From an uncultured Lachnospiraceae bacterium (GTDB taxonomy: Bacteria; Bacillota; Clostridia; Lachnospirales; Lachnospiraceae): DNA of 64,000 nucleotides. Positions 26,032-35,009 of the stretch are shown one piece after another (positions within the stretch are counted from its first letter, which is position 1; the number at the start of each line of letters is the position of its first letter). The translations under genes were made by a program, and so were the position numbers. Below the pieces are notes generated by a model that was not told where the DNA came from, made no database searches, and worked only from the letters and a program-made list of their open reading frames with translations. Where the stretch lies: NCBI GenBank assembly GCA_947384285.1, contig CANDGI010000003.1, positions 62,001-126,000 of the forward strand, given 5' to 3'.

Positions 26032-26586
26032 CTATGCCATCCATAGAAATCCCTCCTCTGTGGCTATGCCATCCATAGAAATATCATGCACTTCCGTTTC
26101 CAGTTCTTTCACAAGCTGAATGGCGTAAGCCGTTCCTATTTTCATGTATTGGGGATGTCTGGCAAGATAGCGGTCATAATATCCGCCGCCGTAGCCAATC
26201 CTGTTCCCCTTAGCATCAAAGCCCAGGCCTGGCACAAATACCAGGGCATTTTGCCCTGCCAGCAGTTTTCCTCCTACAGGCTCCATAACATGAAAGCTCC
26301 CCTCCTGAAAGTCTTCCAGGGAAGCAATTTCATAAAATTCCATGTTTTTTCCTTCCACCCTTGGAAATGCCGCCTTTTTTCCTGCATCAAGCGCTTTCTG
26401 GGCCAGAGGCAGAAGATTTACTTCTTTTCCCAGGGGATAATAAAAACAGAGCGTTTCCGCTTGCAGAAATATGGTCTGCCTGCTTATTTTTTGGCAGATT
26501 TCTTCTGATAATTTCTGCGCCTGTTTACAGGTAAGGCTCTCCCTCTCCTGCTTTTGCCTGATCCTAATCTGCTTCTTTGTTTCCAT
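26032..26586 (-). CDS. 5-formyltetrahydrofolate cyclo-ligase
   Basis: A 184-residue enzyme that converts 5-formyl-THF to 5,10-methenyl-THF with ATP, clearing a dead-end folate. Family features are the N-terminal KKQIRIRQKQERESLT, FYYPLGKEVNLLPL, AAFPRVEG, and the signature VFVPGLGFDAKGNRIGYGGGYYDRYLA, split across the ATP/substrate site. The start at 26586 overlaps the end of the DUF896 gene by 23 bp, which suggests translational coupling. A longer frame to 26616 exists but places more of the gene inside its neighbour. Confidence 0.95.
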   Translation of the reverse strand: METKKQIRIRQKQERESLTCKQAQKLSEEICQKISRQTIFLQAETLCFYYPLGKEVNLLPLAQKALDAGKKAAFPRVEGKNMEFYEIASLEDFQEGSFHVMEPVGGKLLAGQNALVFVPGLGFDAKGNRIGYGGGYYDRYLARHPQYMKIGTAYAIQLVKELETEVHDISMDGIATEEGFLWMA

Positions 26587-26785
26587 ATTTTTCACCCAGG
26601 TTTTCTGTGGTTCCATCTGGGTTTACCACGTCAATATTGTCAAGCTGCGCCCGAAGGTTTCTTCTGATATTTGCAATATACTCTTTCCGCAGAAGATCCT
26701 GTTCCTTCTTTTCGGCTTCTGTCAGCCCTTCGGCTTTTGATTTTCTGGCAAGTACATTGATTCTGTCTATTTTACTCTGTTCCAT
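26564..26785 (-). CDS. DUF896 (YnzC-type) small protein
   Basis: A 73-residue helical protein starting MEQSKIDRINVLARKSKAEGLT and containing TEAEKKEQDLLRKEYIANIRRNLRAQLD, split, the DUF896 signature. Bacillus YnzC is a small cytosolic protein of unknown function linked to the SOS-response region. The start at 26785 has GGAGG six bases upstream. It overlaps the folate gene. The 243-bp gap before proB contains AT-rich DNA likely to hold the promoter of this pair; no clear boxes were identified. Confidence 0.9.
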   Translation of the reverse strand: MEQSKIDRINVLARKSKAEGLTEAEKKEQDLLRKEYIANIRRNLRAQLDNIDVVNPDGTTENLGEKYGNKEAD

Positions 26786-27028
26786 AATTTCCTCCAATCT
26801 TCTATATTGTGTGAATATTTTATGATTATTTTCCTTTCATAAAAACATTTTGTTTCTATTTGCTAAATTTTATAAAAGAGACAATAAACTGCCTCCCCCA
26901 TCTAATCACCTCTCAATTCATCTTTTAAATCTTTTGCCATCTATAAACTGCAAATAGTCATCGCTCGTCCCAGAAAGTACTTAAATCAAAGAGAAGGTAT
27001 ATTTCAACCTTTTCATATCATGCAGCTC

Positions 27029-27889
27029 CTATTCCATGCTCTTCTCAATAAAATCCGCAATATAAAAGTCTTCATTCCGATGTTCCTTAAATAAAGTCCC
27101 TCGAAATTCCCCTTCGAAAATCTGATGGAGAATACCCACATCCTCTCCATTGGCAATCACCATATCTGCCCCGGAACAGGTGGCAATCATTGCCGCCGTC
27201 AGCTTCGTCGCCATCCCCCCGGTGCCCACATCGCTTCCCGTGGTTGCTTTTGCCATGGAAAGAATCCCTTCGTCCAGCTGCTCTACCACCGGAATCAGCT
27301 CTGCATCAGGATTCCTGTGGGGGTCATCCGTAAACAGGCCGTCAATATCCGACAAAAGAATCAGCAAATCTGCTCCCACCAGAGAAGCCACCAACGCAGA
27401 AAGGGTGTCATTGTCCCCAAACTGCATCTCATAAGTGGAAATCGTGTCATTCTCATTGACAACCGGAATAATGCCCAGACGAAACAGCTCCTCAAAGGTA
27501 TTCTGCGCATTTTTCCGGGAAACATTATCCTTCATGGTTCCCTTGGTCATAAGAATCTGGCCCGCTGTCTGGTGGTATTCCGAAAACAATTTCTGATAGG
27601 TCATCATCAGCCTTGCCTGCCCCACAGCCGCACATGCCTGCTTGGTGGAAATATGATCCGGCCGTTCCGTCAGTCCAATCACCTTCCGCCCTACGGCTAT
27701 GGCGCCGGAGCTTACCAGACACACATCAATTCCCCGGTTTCGGATATCGCAAAGCTCCCGCACCAAACGTTCCACTTTCCCAAGATTGAGCCTTCCTGTG
27801 GCTGCATGGTGCAAAGATGCCGAACCGATTTTCACAACCACTCTCTTTTTCTTTCCAAAATATTCTTTTGCTTCCATGATTTTCTCCAT
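27029..27889 (-). CDS. proB: Glutamate 5-kinase
   Basis: First enzyme of proline synthesis, phosphorylating glutamate at the gamma carboxyl. It has the amino-acid-kinase fold: RVVVKIGSASL, VSSGAIAVGRKVIGL, the substrate region VVNENDTIS, FGDNDTLSALVASL, LLILLSDIDGLFTDDP and GTGGMATKLTAA. At 286 residues it lacks the C-terminal PUA domain of the E. coli enzyme. ATG codons at 27889 and 27877 both have Shine-Dalgarno sites; the longer is given. proA, usually next to proB, is absent from the window. Upstream is a CmpB-type membrane gene 14 bp away. Confidence 0.96.
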   Translation of the reverse strand: MEKIMEAKEYFGKKKRVVVKIGSASLHHAATGRLNLGKVERLVRELCDIRNRGIDVCLVSSGAIAVGRKVIGLTERPDHISTKQACAAVGQARLMMTYQKLFSEYHQTAGQILMTKGTMKDNVSRKNAQNTFEELFRLGIIPVVNENDTISTYEMQFGDNDTLSALVASLVGADLLILLSDIDGLFTDDPHRNPDAELIPVVEQLDEGILSMAKATTGSDVGTGGMATKLTAAMIATCSGADMVIANGEDVGILHQIFEGEFRGTLFKEHRNEDFYIADFIEKSME

Positions 27890-27903
27890 TCATCTCCTGC
27901 ACT

Positions 27904-29244
27904 TTATTGATTCTGCCACTCATCCGCCGTCTTTGCACTGGGGTAAATCTGATCCATCCGCTGGTCTGGAAATTCTGCGTCCACCCAGGACTCCATCTGA
28001 TTTTTTGGCGGAATTCCCTGAGCCCGTTCCCCGCAGCGCACCAAAGCTGCTGTGGAGATGACGATATCCCACACCATAAACACCAGGAACATCCAAGTCA
28101 ATGCCTTTCCCAGCTTTTTGGGTATTTTCTCAATCCAGCCAGACATCAAAGGATAGAGCCGCTTCATCCACACCCAGGCTGCAATTCCCCAGAAAAAACA
28201 ATACAAAAGGTTGATGCGGCCGCCCAGATTAAAAGGAATATCACTGTAATCCCAAAATACAGTTCCAAATGCCAATTCTGTAAATACACTGCAGATATAT
28301 TCATAAGCTCCGCCTAGCAAGGTTCCTGCCGCAAATATATGGCTGTCCTCCTGATTCCGGTAACGGTAAAGTACAATCGTAGCTCCGGCAACGCCGATTC
28401 CCCATACCAGGCTGAAGGTTCCATAGACCAAGCTGCTTCTGCTCATCCACCAGCCCATGGTAAAACGGCAGAAAACCATCTCCACCAACGCTCCTAAAAA
28501 AGATCCCAGGAAAAAAATCCAGACAATTTTGTGGAAGCTGCACCCATAGGCAAACACCGTTTTCTGGCGTATTAACTCCTGCTTTTCCTCCTCTGTTTCT
28601 GCCTTTTTCTTCTCCAAACCGGGAAATGCCCGGCTCATACGCCTGTCCACAAGGCCTACAATGGCCGCCTGCAAGGAATGGGAAGCCTGGTTCAGCCCTT
28701 GTGCAATCTCACACATGGCCTGGTTTTGGTTTTTGATTTTCAGCAGGGCTCCCACCGTCATAATAACATCCACCGCCAAAACCACGCAAAGCACTGCCAA
28801 GACAACCATGCCAGGCAGATATGGTATCTTTTCCAGCACTGCCAGCAGCATAGGATTGATGAATTTTATCACAAGAATTCCTAACGCGCCCCAAATCACA
28901 GCTGCCGTAAGGCAGATATAGCCGCCGGCCTGGAACCTTTTGCCAGAATAATCCCAAAGCCTGATATGGAATGTTTTTTCCATGATTAATCCTGTCAGTA
29001 GTTCCGTAACTGTGCCTACAATCATGCATCCCAAAAACAGGTAGAACCATTCTCCCCTCAAAGAATCCATAAAAATCAGCATGAATAGGGTGGAAATTCC
29101 GTATACCGGACAAAGCATCCCGTTTAAAAGCCCTCTGTTTACAAATTTTCTCCGGCCGGCTGCCGCATAGACCACTTCCAGGCACCAGCCAAGGAAGCTG
29201 TAAAGAAAGAACAGGGATATTAATTCAAAACCTGTATCTATCAT
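27904..29244 (-). CDS. Duplicated CmpB-type (putative ABC permease domain) membrane protein
   Basis: A 446-residue membrane protein with two copies of the ABC_trans_CmpB domain. In each, a helix with FLYSFLGWCLEVVYA or FFLGSFLGALVEMVF is followed by a helix and the motif WDYS (LWDYSGKRFQAGGYICL; FWDYSDIPFNLGGRINLLYCFFWG, split). A charged linker of about 60 residues separates the halves. The domain name comes from an old annotation; no ATPase partner is nearby and no transport function is proven. The start at 29244 has GAGGAAA eight bases upstream. It precedes proB by 14 bp. Confidence 0.82.
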   Translation of the reverse strand: MIDTGFELISLFFLYSFLGWCLEVVYAAAGRRKFVNRGLLNGMLCPVYGISTLFMLIFMDSLRGEWFYLFLGCMIVGTVTELLTGLIMEKTFHIRLWDYSGKRFQAGGYICLTAAVIWGALGILVIKFINPMLLAVLEKIPYLPGMVVLAVLCVVLAVDVIMTVGALLKIKNQNQAMCEIAQGLNQASHSLQAAIVGLVDRRMSRAFPGLEKKKAETEEEKQELIRQKTVFAYGCSFHKIVWIFFLGSFLGALVEMVFCRFTMGWWMSRSSLVYGTFSLVWGIGVAGATIVLYRYRNQEDSHIFAAGTLLGGAYEYICSVFTELAFGTVFWDYSDIPFNLGGRINLLYCFFWGIAAWVWMKRLYPLMSGWIEKIPKKLGKALTWMFLVFMVWDIVISTAALVRCGERAQGIPPKNQMESWVDAEFPDQRMDQIYPSAKTADEWQNQ

Positions 29245-29310
29245 AAGCGTTTCCTCTTTCTGTATCATTAAAAATATGTTTCCTGTGTATCAAAATATGA
29301 AAGTTGCGTG

Positions 29311-29387
29311 TTAGGCGCTTACAAACAATTTCTTGCGCAAATTGGCAAAATTTTTGTCGTACGCCTTTCTGGTTTATCCAGGTTAGG
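29311..29387. repeat. Dispersed 77-bp repeat, copy 1
   Basis: This block, containing ACAATTTCTTGCGCAAA and TGGTTTATCCAG, matches 35727-35803 over its full length with about a dozen differences, in the same orientation. It lies between the MATE gene and the CmpB-type gene and overlaps the MATE stop codon by five bases. A short TTGCGCAA palindrome sits in its centre. Confidence 0.8.
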
Positions 29388-30783
29388 AAGCTGTGTCGAC
29401 AATGTTTTGCAGCCAGATTCCTTTTTTTACCAGGACATATCCTAGAATGCATTTCAGGGTTTCAATCAGCTGGCAGCTTAGATACACTAATACAATGGGC
29501 AGCGCTGTAAAGTTTGCCAGGACAAAGGCGAGGGGGATGTCTGCAATCCACACATATACGCTGTCAAATAGTACTGTAATCCAGGTTTTTCCGCCGGAGC
29601 GGAGGGTAAAATAGCACCCATGCATAAATGCATACAAAGGCATGCATCCGGCGGCTATCAGGATAAACCTTGCAGCCAGGGACTGCACCTCCCCGGAAGT
29701 GTTGTAAATCAAGGGGAAGAATGGTGAAATCAATGCCAGCAGGCTTCCAAACACCAGGCAGGTGGAAACGGTAAAAAACAATAGCTTCCGGTCCGTGTCC
29801 TTTGCTTCCTCCATTTTCCCTGCTCCTAATAACTGCCCTACGATAATGGAAATAGCGCCTCCGGTAGAGATAAATACCACATTGAACAGATTTGACACCG
29901 TACTGGAAATATTCAGCGCTGCCACCACCGACAATCCCCGGACCGAATAGCATTGCAGCAAAAAGGCCTGTCCCGTGGACCATGCAATTTCGTTCAGCAT
30001 GATAGGGATTCCCTTCTGGATAATATTGGCCGTCAATTCCCTGGGTATCTTAAGGCTTCGGAAGGCTCCTTGGATAAAAGGATGCTCCTGCCTGTGCCTG
30101 TAGGTCCAGCATATGAGCACGGCGCATTCCACCACCCTGGCAATATCTGTGGCAATGGCAGCCCCTACTGCTCCCAGAACCGGCAAACCGAATCTGCCGA
30201 AAATCAGCAGATAATTGCCGATAAGGTTAACAAAAACTGCAATAATCCCCGCCTTCATGGGTAAAATGGTTTCCCCTGTCTCACGCAGGGTGCTTGCATA
30301 AGCCTGGGAAATGGCATAGGGCACGATGCCCAGTATCATCACCGCCAGGTATTCCTTTCCATATGCCAGGGTTTTTGCAATATCGCCGCTCTGGGCGCCC
30401 TCATGGAGGTACAGCATAATCAATTCCTCTCCTGCCGCCACAAACAAGATGATTGCAGCCGCTGCCGTCAGCATGCAGACGATGAATTTAAAACGGAAGG
30501 TATTGCGCACGCCTTCCTGGCTTCCCTTTCCATAATACTGGGCAGTAAAAATCCCGGCGCTGGAAACGCCGCCGAAAATGCAGATATTAAATACCGTCAT
30601 AAACTGGTTGACGATGGCGACGCCGCTCATCTGCTCCGTTCCCACCTGCCCTACCATAATATTGTCCAAAAGGCTTACAAAATTGGTAATGCCGTTTTGG
30701 ATAATAACAGGCACCACAATCATCAGAACCATCCGGTAAAATGCTTTATCTCCTATGTACTTCTTCCAAAAATTCTGTCCCAT
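29383..30783 (-). CDS. MATE family multidrug/cation antiporter
   Basis: A 466-residue exporter with about twelve hydrophobic helices in two homologous halves (MatE domains), e.g. RMVLMIVVPVIIQNGITNFVSLLDNIMVGQVG, split, and LNEIAWSTGQAFLLQCYSVRG. MATE proteins extrude drugs or metabolites using Na+ or H+ gradients; the substrate is not predictable. The start at 30783 has AGGAAGG upstream and is preferred to 30837. A 7-bp inverted repeat about 100 bp upstream may bind a regulator. Its last codons overlap a dispersed repeat. Confidence 0.93.
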   Translation of the reverse strand: MGQNFWKKYIGDKAFYRMVLMIVVPVIIQNGITNFVSLLDNIMVGQVGTEQMSGVAIVNQFMTVFNICIFGGVSSAGIFTAQYYGKGSQEGVRNTFRFKFIVCMLTAAAAIILFVAAGEELIMLYLHEGAQSGDIAKTLAYGKEYLAVMILGIVPYAISQAYASTLRETGETILPMKAGIIAVFVNLIGNYLLIFGRFGLPVLGAVGAAIATDIARVVECAVLICWTYRHRQEHPFIQGAFRSLKIPRELTANIIQKGIPIMLNEIAWSTGQAFLLQCYSVRGLSVVAALNISSTVSNLFNVVFISTGGAISIIVGQLLGAGKMEEAKDTDRKLLFFTVSTCLVFGSLLALISPFFPLIYNTSGEVQSLAARFILIAAGCMPLYAFMHGCYFTLRSGGKTWITVLFDSVYVWIADIPLAFVLANFTALPIVLVYLSCQLIETLKCILGYVLVKKGIWLQNIVDTAS

Positions 30784-30881
30784 ACCATTCCTTCCTGCTT
30801 GGCTCATATAGTCCAAACCAATCAACCATATGTTCACTTTCCTGAATTTCCATCTTTTTTACAGTATGATTGTAAGTCTAA

Positions 30882-30899
30882 CACAAACAGCCGTTTGTG
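30882..30899. promoter_or_regulatory. Inverted repeat upstream of the MATE gene
   Basis: CACAAAC-AGCC-GTTTGTG is a perfect 7-bp inverted repeat with a 4-bp centre. It lies 99 bp before the MATE start in an AT-rich region and has the size of a MarR- or TetR-type operator. No regulator gene is adjacent. Confidence 0.5.
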
Positions 30900-30962
30900 A
30901 CAATATAATTATAAAAAAATGGCATAAATTTCCGTGGCCTGCATCGGTGCATGACCAAGAAA

Positions 30963-31088
30963 TCAAGGCATTTCAATAATTCTTCCAAAAATAAGCGTCT
31001 GGAATCCCATTCCTGGAACTCCAGACGCTATATGCTTTCCGGCTTTTGCCGCTTCCTCAATGGTTGCAATAACCCCTTGTTTCTGCAT
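30963..31088 (-). pseudogene. Possible gene remnant (41 codons)
   Basis: Within the 605-bp gap between the MATE and GGGtGRT genes a short frame reads MQKQGVIATIEEAAKAGKH and continues through SGVPGMGFQTLIFGRIIEMP. Its IEEAAKAGK stretch is the same as the C-terminal SIEEAAKAGKF of the GGGtGRT protein downstream, and the DNA is alike there, so it may be a scrambled duplicate of that gene's end. The Shine-Dalgarno is poor. Low confidence as a coding gene. The rest of the gap (31089-31310) holds several GAGGGTT repeats and no gene. Confidence 0.3.
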
Positions 31089-31310
31089 CGTTTCCAAGCC
31101 ATTTGAGCGCTACGTGAGGGTTATTCGTGAGGGTTGTATGAGGGGCTCTTGAGGGTTACAGACTCAGCTTTATTTAATGCACGAATCTCTAAATCCCCAG
31201 AATCCGCACAAATCCAGGCTTTTTCATATTTCCTGTGGTTGGTGCGCAAGATATATCTCTATCGTTCCCGCCCATAGTGTTCACAGCAAAACATATTGAT
31301 ATTGTATATC

Positions 31311-31344
31311 AAAACGCCATAATTCAAATGAACTATGGCGTTTT
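31311..31344 (-). terminator. Terminator of the GGGtGRT/NifU-like pair
   Basis: AAAACGCCATA and TATGGCGTTTT form a perfect 11-bp stem, and the loop can extend it through TTCA/TGAA. On the minus strand it ends in GTTTTGA, 45 bp past the GGGtGRT stop codon. Confidence 0.85.
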
Positions 31345-31388
31345 GTCTGTCTTTATCTGTTGCTTTTGCTATTTTTAACGCAATCTAA

Positions 31389-32399
31389 TCAAAATTTGCC
31401 TGCTTTAGCAGCTTCCTCAATGGAAACGGCAACTGCAACCGTAGCGCCTACCATTGGGTTATTGCCCATTCCGATTAATCCCATCATTTCTACATGGGCT
31501 GGCACGGAGGAAGAACCTGCAAACTGTGCGTCAGAGTGCATACGTCCCATGGTGTCTGTCATGCCATAGGAAGCCGGGCCTGCTGCCATGTTATCCGGAT
31601 GAAGGGTACGTCCAGTACCGCCGCCGGATGCAACGGAGAAATACTTCTTGCCCTGCTCGTTGCATTCTTTCTTATATGTACCTGCTACCGGATGCTGGAA
31701 ACGTGTAGGATTGGTGGAATTGCCTGTGATGGATACGCCGACATTTTCATGATGCATAATGGCAACGCCTTCCTGTACGTCGTCTGCGCCATAGCATTTT
31801 ACCGTCGCGCGGAGCCCGTCAGAATATGGTTTTTCATAGACAACGTTTAATTTTGCTTCTTTATAGTCATACTCTGTCTCAACGAAGGTAAACCCATTGA
31901 TACGGGAAATAATCTGGGCAGCGTCTTTTCCAAGGCCGTTTAAGATAACGCGCAGAGGTTTCTGGCGGACCTTGTTTGCCTTCTCAGCGATGCCGATTGC
32001 GCCTTCTGCTGCTGCAAAGGATTCATGCCCTGCCAGGAAGCAGAAGCATTCTGTCTCTTCTTCCAGTAACATTTTGCCAAGATTTCCATGTCCAAGGCCA
32101 ACTTTTCTGTGGTCTGCAACGGATCCTGGAATACAAAAAGCCTGAAGGCCTTCTCCGATTGCAGCTGCTGCGTCTGCTGCTCTCTTTGCGCCTTTTTTGA
32201 TTGCGATTGCTGCGCCTACGGTATATGCCCAGCAAGCATTCTCAAAACAAATCGGCTGGATTTTCTTTACCTGCTCGTAAACGTCAAGCCCAGCGTCTTT
32301 TGTGATTTTTTCAGCCTCCTCTACGGAGCTGATTCCATAACTATTTAAAACAGAATTGATCTGGTCAATTCTTCTTTCATATGATTCAAATAAAGCCAT
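31389..32399 (-). CDS. GGGtGRT protein
   Basis: A 336-residue protein of the family named for its motif, here SGGGTGRTLHPDN (about residues 255-267). Other conserved-looking blocks are CFENACWAYTVGAAIAIKKG, PGSVADHRKVGLGHGNLG, FCFLAGHESFAAAEGAIG, and a C-terminus rich in small residues (MGLIGMGNNPMVGATVAVAV). No biochemical function is established. It always seems to travel with a NifU/IscU-like partner, found here 174 bp upstream in the same direction, so a role with an Fe-S or metal cofactor is plausible (inference). The start at 32399 has AGGAGG; a longer frame to 32498 is unsupported. A strong terminator follows. Confidence 0.85.
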   Translation of the reverse strand: MALFESYERRIDQINSVLNSYGISSVEEAEKITKDAGLDVYEQVKKIQPICFENACWAYTVGAAIAIKKGAKRAADAAAAIGEGLQAFCIPGSVADHRKVGLGHGNLGKMLLEEETECFCFLAGHESFAAAEGAIGIAEKANKVRQKPLRVILNGLGKDAAQIISRINGFTFVETEYDYKEAKLNVVYEKPYSDGLRATVKCYGADDVQEGVAIMHHENVGVSITGNSTNPTRFQHPVAGTYKKECNEQGKKYFSVASGGGTGRTLHPDNMAAGPASYGMTDTMGRMHSDAQFAGSSSVPAHVEMMGLIGMGNNPMVGATVAVAVSIEEAAKAGKF

Positions 32400-32573
32400 T
32401 TGAAATGTCCTCCTATCTTTTTGAACAATGGTTCTTACCTTACGTAAACTTCCATCTTGCGCAGCCTTCCCTTTTCCAAGCCAGTGCACACATATCATGC
32501 AAAACGCCTAAGACATTCCACCCTGTGCGCCCTGCCCTTCTTCGGGCCGCATGGCTGGCTTACCTGCTTTTGG

Positions 32574-33266
32574 CTATTCTACGCGCGGATCAATAATCTT
32601 AGCTGCATCTGCTACACGGCCATACTGTCCTTTTGCCTTCTCCCAAGCAGTGTTAGGATCATCGCCTTTTTTGATAAAGTCAGTCATTTTTCCAAGGCTT
32701 ACGAACTGATATCCGATAACTTCATTGTCTTTATCCAAAGCAATACCGGTTACATAACCTTCTGCCATTTCCAGATAACGAACACCTTTTTCCTTTGTTG
32801 CATACATGGTACCAACCTGAGAACGAAGCCCTTTTCCTAAGTCTTCCAGACCAGCGCCTACTGCCAGTCCATCATCGGAAAATGCACTCTGGGTACGTCC
32901 GTATACAATCTGTAAAAACAGCTCCCTCATAGCCGTATTGATTGCATCACAGACAAGGTCTGTATTCAATGCTTCCAGAATTGTCTTACCCTGCAGGATC
33001 TCTGCTGCCATAGCTGCAGAATGGGTCATGCCGGAACATCCAATGGTCTCCACCAAAGCTTCCTCAATCACGCCGTTTTTTACATTCAGTGAGAGCTTAC
33101 ATGCGCCCTGCTGGGGAGCACACCAGCCGATACCATGTGTAAAACCAGAAATATCTTCAATTTTCTTGGAATGCACCCATTTTCCTTCTTCTGGAATTGG
33201 AGCTGGTTCATGTTTTGCGCCCTTAGCTACCGGACACATGTTTTCAACTTCCTTCGTGTAAATCAT
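32574..33266 (-). CDS. NifU/IscU-like iron-sulfur scaffold protein
   Basis: A 230-residue protein whose first half resembles the NifU N-terminal/IscU scaffold: GWCAPQQGACKLSLNVKNGVIEEALVETIGCSGMTHSAAMAAEIL, shown in part as WCAPQQGAC and ETIGCSGMTHSAA, followed by GKTILEAL. The Cys in IGC aligns with a scaffold ligand, while the usual CGD motif is changed to WCAPQQGAC. A C-terminal region (about 150-230) is specific to this subfamily. The N-terminal CPVAKG and HEPAPIPEEGKW stretch is also characteristic. Start at 33266 with AAAGGAG. It is the first gene of a two-gene unit with the GGGtGRT protein. Confidence 0.85.
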   Translation of the reverse strand: MIYTKEVENMCPVAKGAKHEPAPIPEEGKWVHSKKIEDISGFTHGIGWCAPQQGACKLSLNVKNGVIEEALVETIGCSGMTHSAAMAAEILQGKTILEALNTDLVCDAINTAMRELFLQIVYGRTQSAFSDDGLAVGAGLEDLGKGLRSQVGTMYATKEKGVRYLEMAEGYVTGIALDKDNEVIGYQFVSLGKMTDFIKKGDDPNTAWEKAKGQYGRVADAAKIIDPRVE

Positions 33267-33312
33267 TTTAAGACTCCTTTCAATGTATACATTTTTTAAC
33301 CATGTTAAAACA

Positions 33313-33330
33313 TTGTTATGCATTTAACAT
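33313..33330. promoter_or_regulatory. Rex-like operator upstream of the NifU-like/GGGtGRT pair
   Basis: TTGTTA-TGCATT-TAACAT lies 47 bp before the start codon. It resembles the clostridial Rex consensus TTGTTAANNNNTTAACAA in the outer half-sites. An adjacent ATGTT-AA-AACAT palindrome (33303-33314) overlaps it. Rex would link expression to the NADH/NAD ratio. No clear -35/-10 pair was found. Confidence 0.45.
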
Positions 33331-33422
33331 TCTTATATCATATTTAACCATATTTTTCATCATTCGTCCAGTGTTTTCCAGAGAATTTTTACGTTAATCT
33401 AAAGTTTCAGGTGAACCTCTAT

Positions 33423-35009
33423 TTAATCCAGAACCTCCATTTTGGCAAAGGAAACGGAGGCTGCCGCCGCTCCGGCAAAAGTTAAAAGCCCCATCACAAC
33501 AATCATCATAAAAAATCCCGCTTCCACGGAAACAAGGATTCCGGACACAATAGCGGCAACCATCCCGATAACAATCGCAATCCCCTGGAACAGCACTTTC
33601 ACAAGGGTCCGCCCGGTATTCCCAAGGATATTTCCAATCAATGCGTCCGCCAGCATTCCGTAATACAGCCGGTTGGCCTGCAGGCAGACATACAAAAGCA
33701 CTGTAAGCACCGTGAGCGCCGGGCCGATTCCAAACACAGCTGCGCCTGGAAGCGTAATTAAAATCCCGTCCACAACAGCCCGGATATGTTCAATCTTTGT
33801 GGCATACCACACTTTTTTCAGAGGAGTGTCCGGTATCAGGTAGGTATATGGATTTTCCAGCTCCTTGGACCATTTGGTGGCATATCCGCTGAAAATAAAT
33901 ACCATGTAGCTTGCCACGCCTGGGATAATAAAAACCTTAGCAGGGCCTAATTCGCTTACCGCATGGTTAAAGTACCCAACCGCCCCAATCAGCACCCCTA
34001 TCCCAAAACACAGCAAAGTATTCCAGCCAAAAATAAAGGTTGGGTTCTTTTTATACTCCAGCATCTGCCTGAAATAAATTGCCTTCGCATAAAAACCTTT
34101 GTATTCCACAGATGCCCGCTTAAATTTCCGGTGCTTTTCCAGCCAGGGCACAGAGGCAACTCCCTTTTTCTGCTTCATCCGCCGCTCCTGGTATTCGTCT
34201 GCAAATTTCATGGCATCTTCATAATAGGCGCCTGTGCATTCCATCCGCCAGGCGGCAAGAAACATCAGCACGGTAGATACAAGATACAAAACCGTGCCTG
34301 TGATATTTACGGCGTCAGGCCCGAGAAAAATCAATCTGGTTGCAGCCACATTCCACCCCACCACCGGAACCATCTGGATCACCGGCATGGCAAAGAACTC
34401 CTGCAGCAGCCCGAAAGACGGCTCCCTGGTAATCATAAGAAATACTGCAATCCCTATCACAGCCGCGATAAACAGATACATAGCAAGTACCAGGCCTTTG
34501 AAAAATTTCTCTGGCAGCTTTTCATTGCCGTAACAGAAAATAATGGCGGAAGCCTCCAAAATGCTTTCAAATACCACAAAAAACAGAAAGTACAAAAACG
34601 TCTGCAAGAGGCTGGCATCAAACCACAGCACGCCGGCTGCCCCAATCACTATTCCAATCAAGATATTCATTGCAAAGGATTTTACCCCGGCGAACATCAA
34701 TACCAGCTTAGGGCTTACCGGGGAAGAAAATACAAAATGCACTTCACTGGGGCGGAACAAAAGCCCTTTTCGTTTGGCATAGCTAATCAGGTTTGCCGGA
34801 ATCAGCCAAAAGATCAGCATGGAAAGAATCGTTACCAAATTTTTCGAAGAGTTAAACTCCCCCTCCTGTATCATCATGTGGAAACTGTTGTAAATCATCA
34901 CAACATACAGCGAAATGAAAATTACCATCAGATAAGTTACGGGACGCTTCAACGCTTTTTTTATCCTGTTTATAATTGTTCTTTGGTACAGATATACGAA
35001 ACCTTTCAT
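33423..35009 (-). CDS. ABC exporter permease (ABC_export family)
   Basis: A 528-residue membrane protein with about ten to twelve helices, starting MKGFVYLYQRTIINRIKKAL and YLMVIFISLYVVMIYNSF. The block AKRKGLLFRPSEVHFVFSSPVSPKLVLM is typical of the putative ABC exporter permeases of Firmicutes. It overlaps the end of the ATPase gene by four bases (ATGA), so the two are translationally coupled and form one exporter. The substrate is unknown. A 156-bp gap separates it from the NifU-like operon downstream of its own start direction. Confidence 0.9.
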   Translation of the reverse strand: MKGFVYLYQRTIINRIKKALKRPVTYLMVIFISLYVVMIYNSFHMMIQEGEFNSSKNLVTILSMLIFWLIPANLISYAKRKGLLFRPSEVHFVFSSPVSPKLVLMFAGVKSFAMNILIGIVIGAAGVLWFDASLLQTFLYFLFFVVFESILEASAIIFCYGNEKLPEKFFKGLVLAMYLFIAAVIGIAVFLMITREPSFGLLQEFFAMPVIQMVPVVGWNVAATRLIFLGPDAVNITGTVLYLVSTVLMFLAAWRMECTGAYYEDAMKFADEYQERRMKQKKGVASVPWLEKHRKFKRASVEYKGFYAKAIYFRQMLEYKKNPTFIFGWNTLLCFGIGVLIGAVGYFNHAVSELGPAKVFIIPGVASYMVFIFSGYATKWSKELENPYTYLIPDTPLKKVWYATKIEHIRAVVDGILITLPGAAVFGIGPALTVLTVLLYVCLQANRLYYGMLADALIGNILGNTGRTLVKVLFQGIAIVIGMVAAIVSGILVSVEAGFFMMIVVMGLLTFAGAAAASVSFAKMEVLD

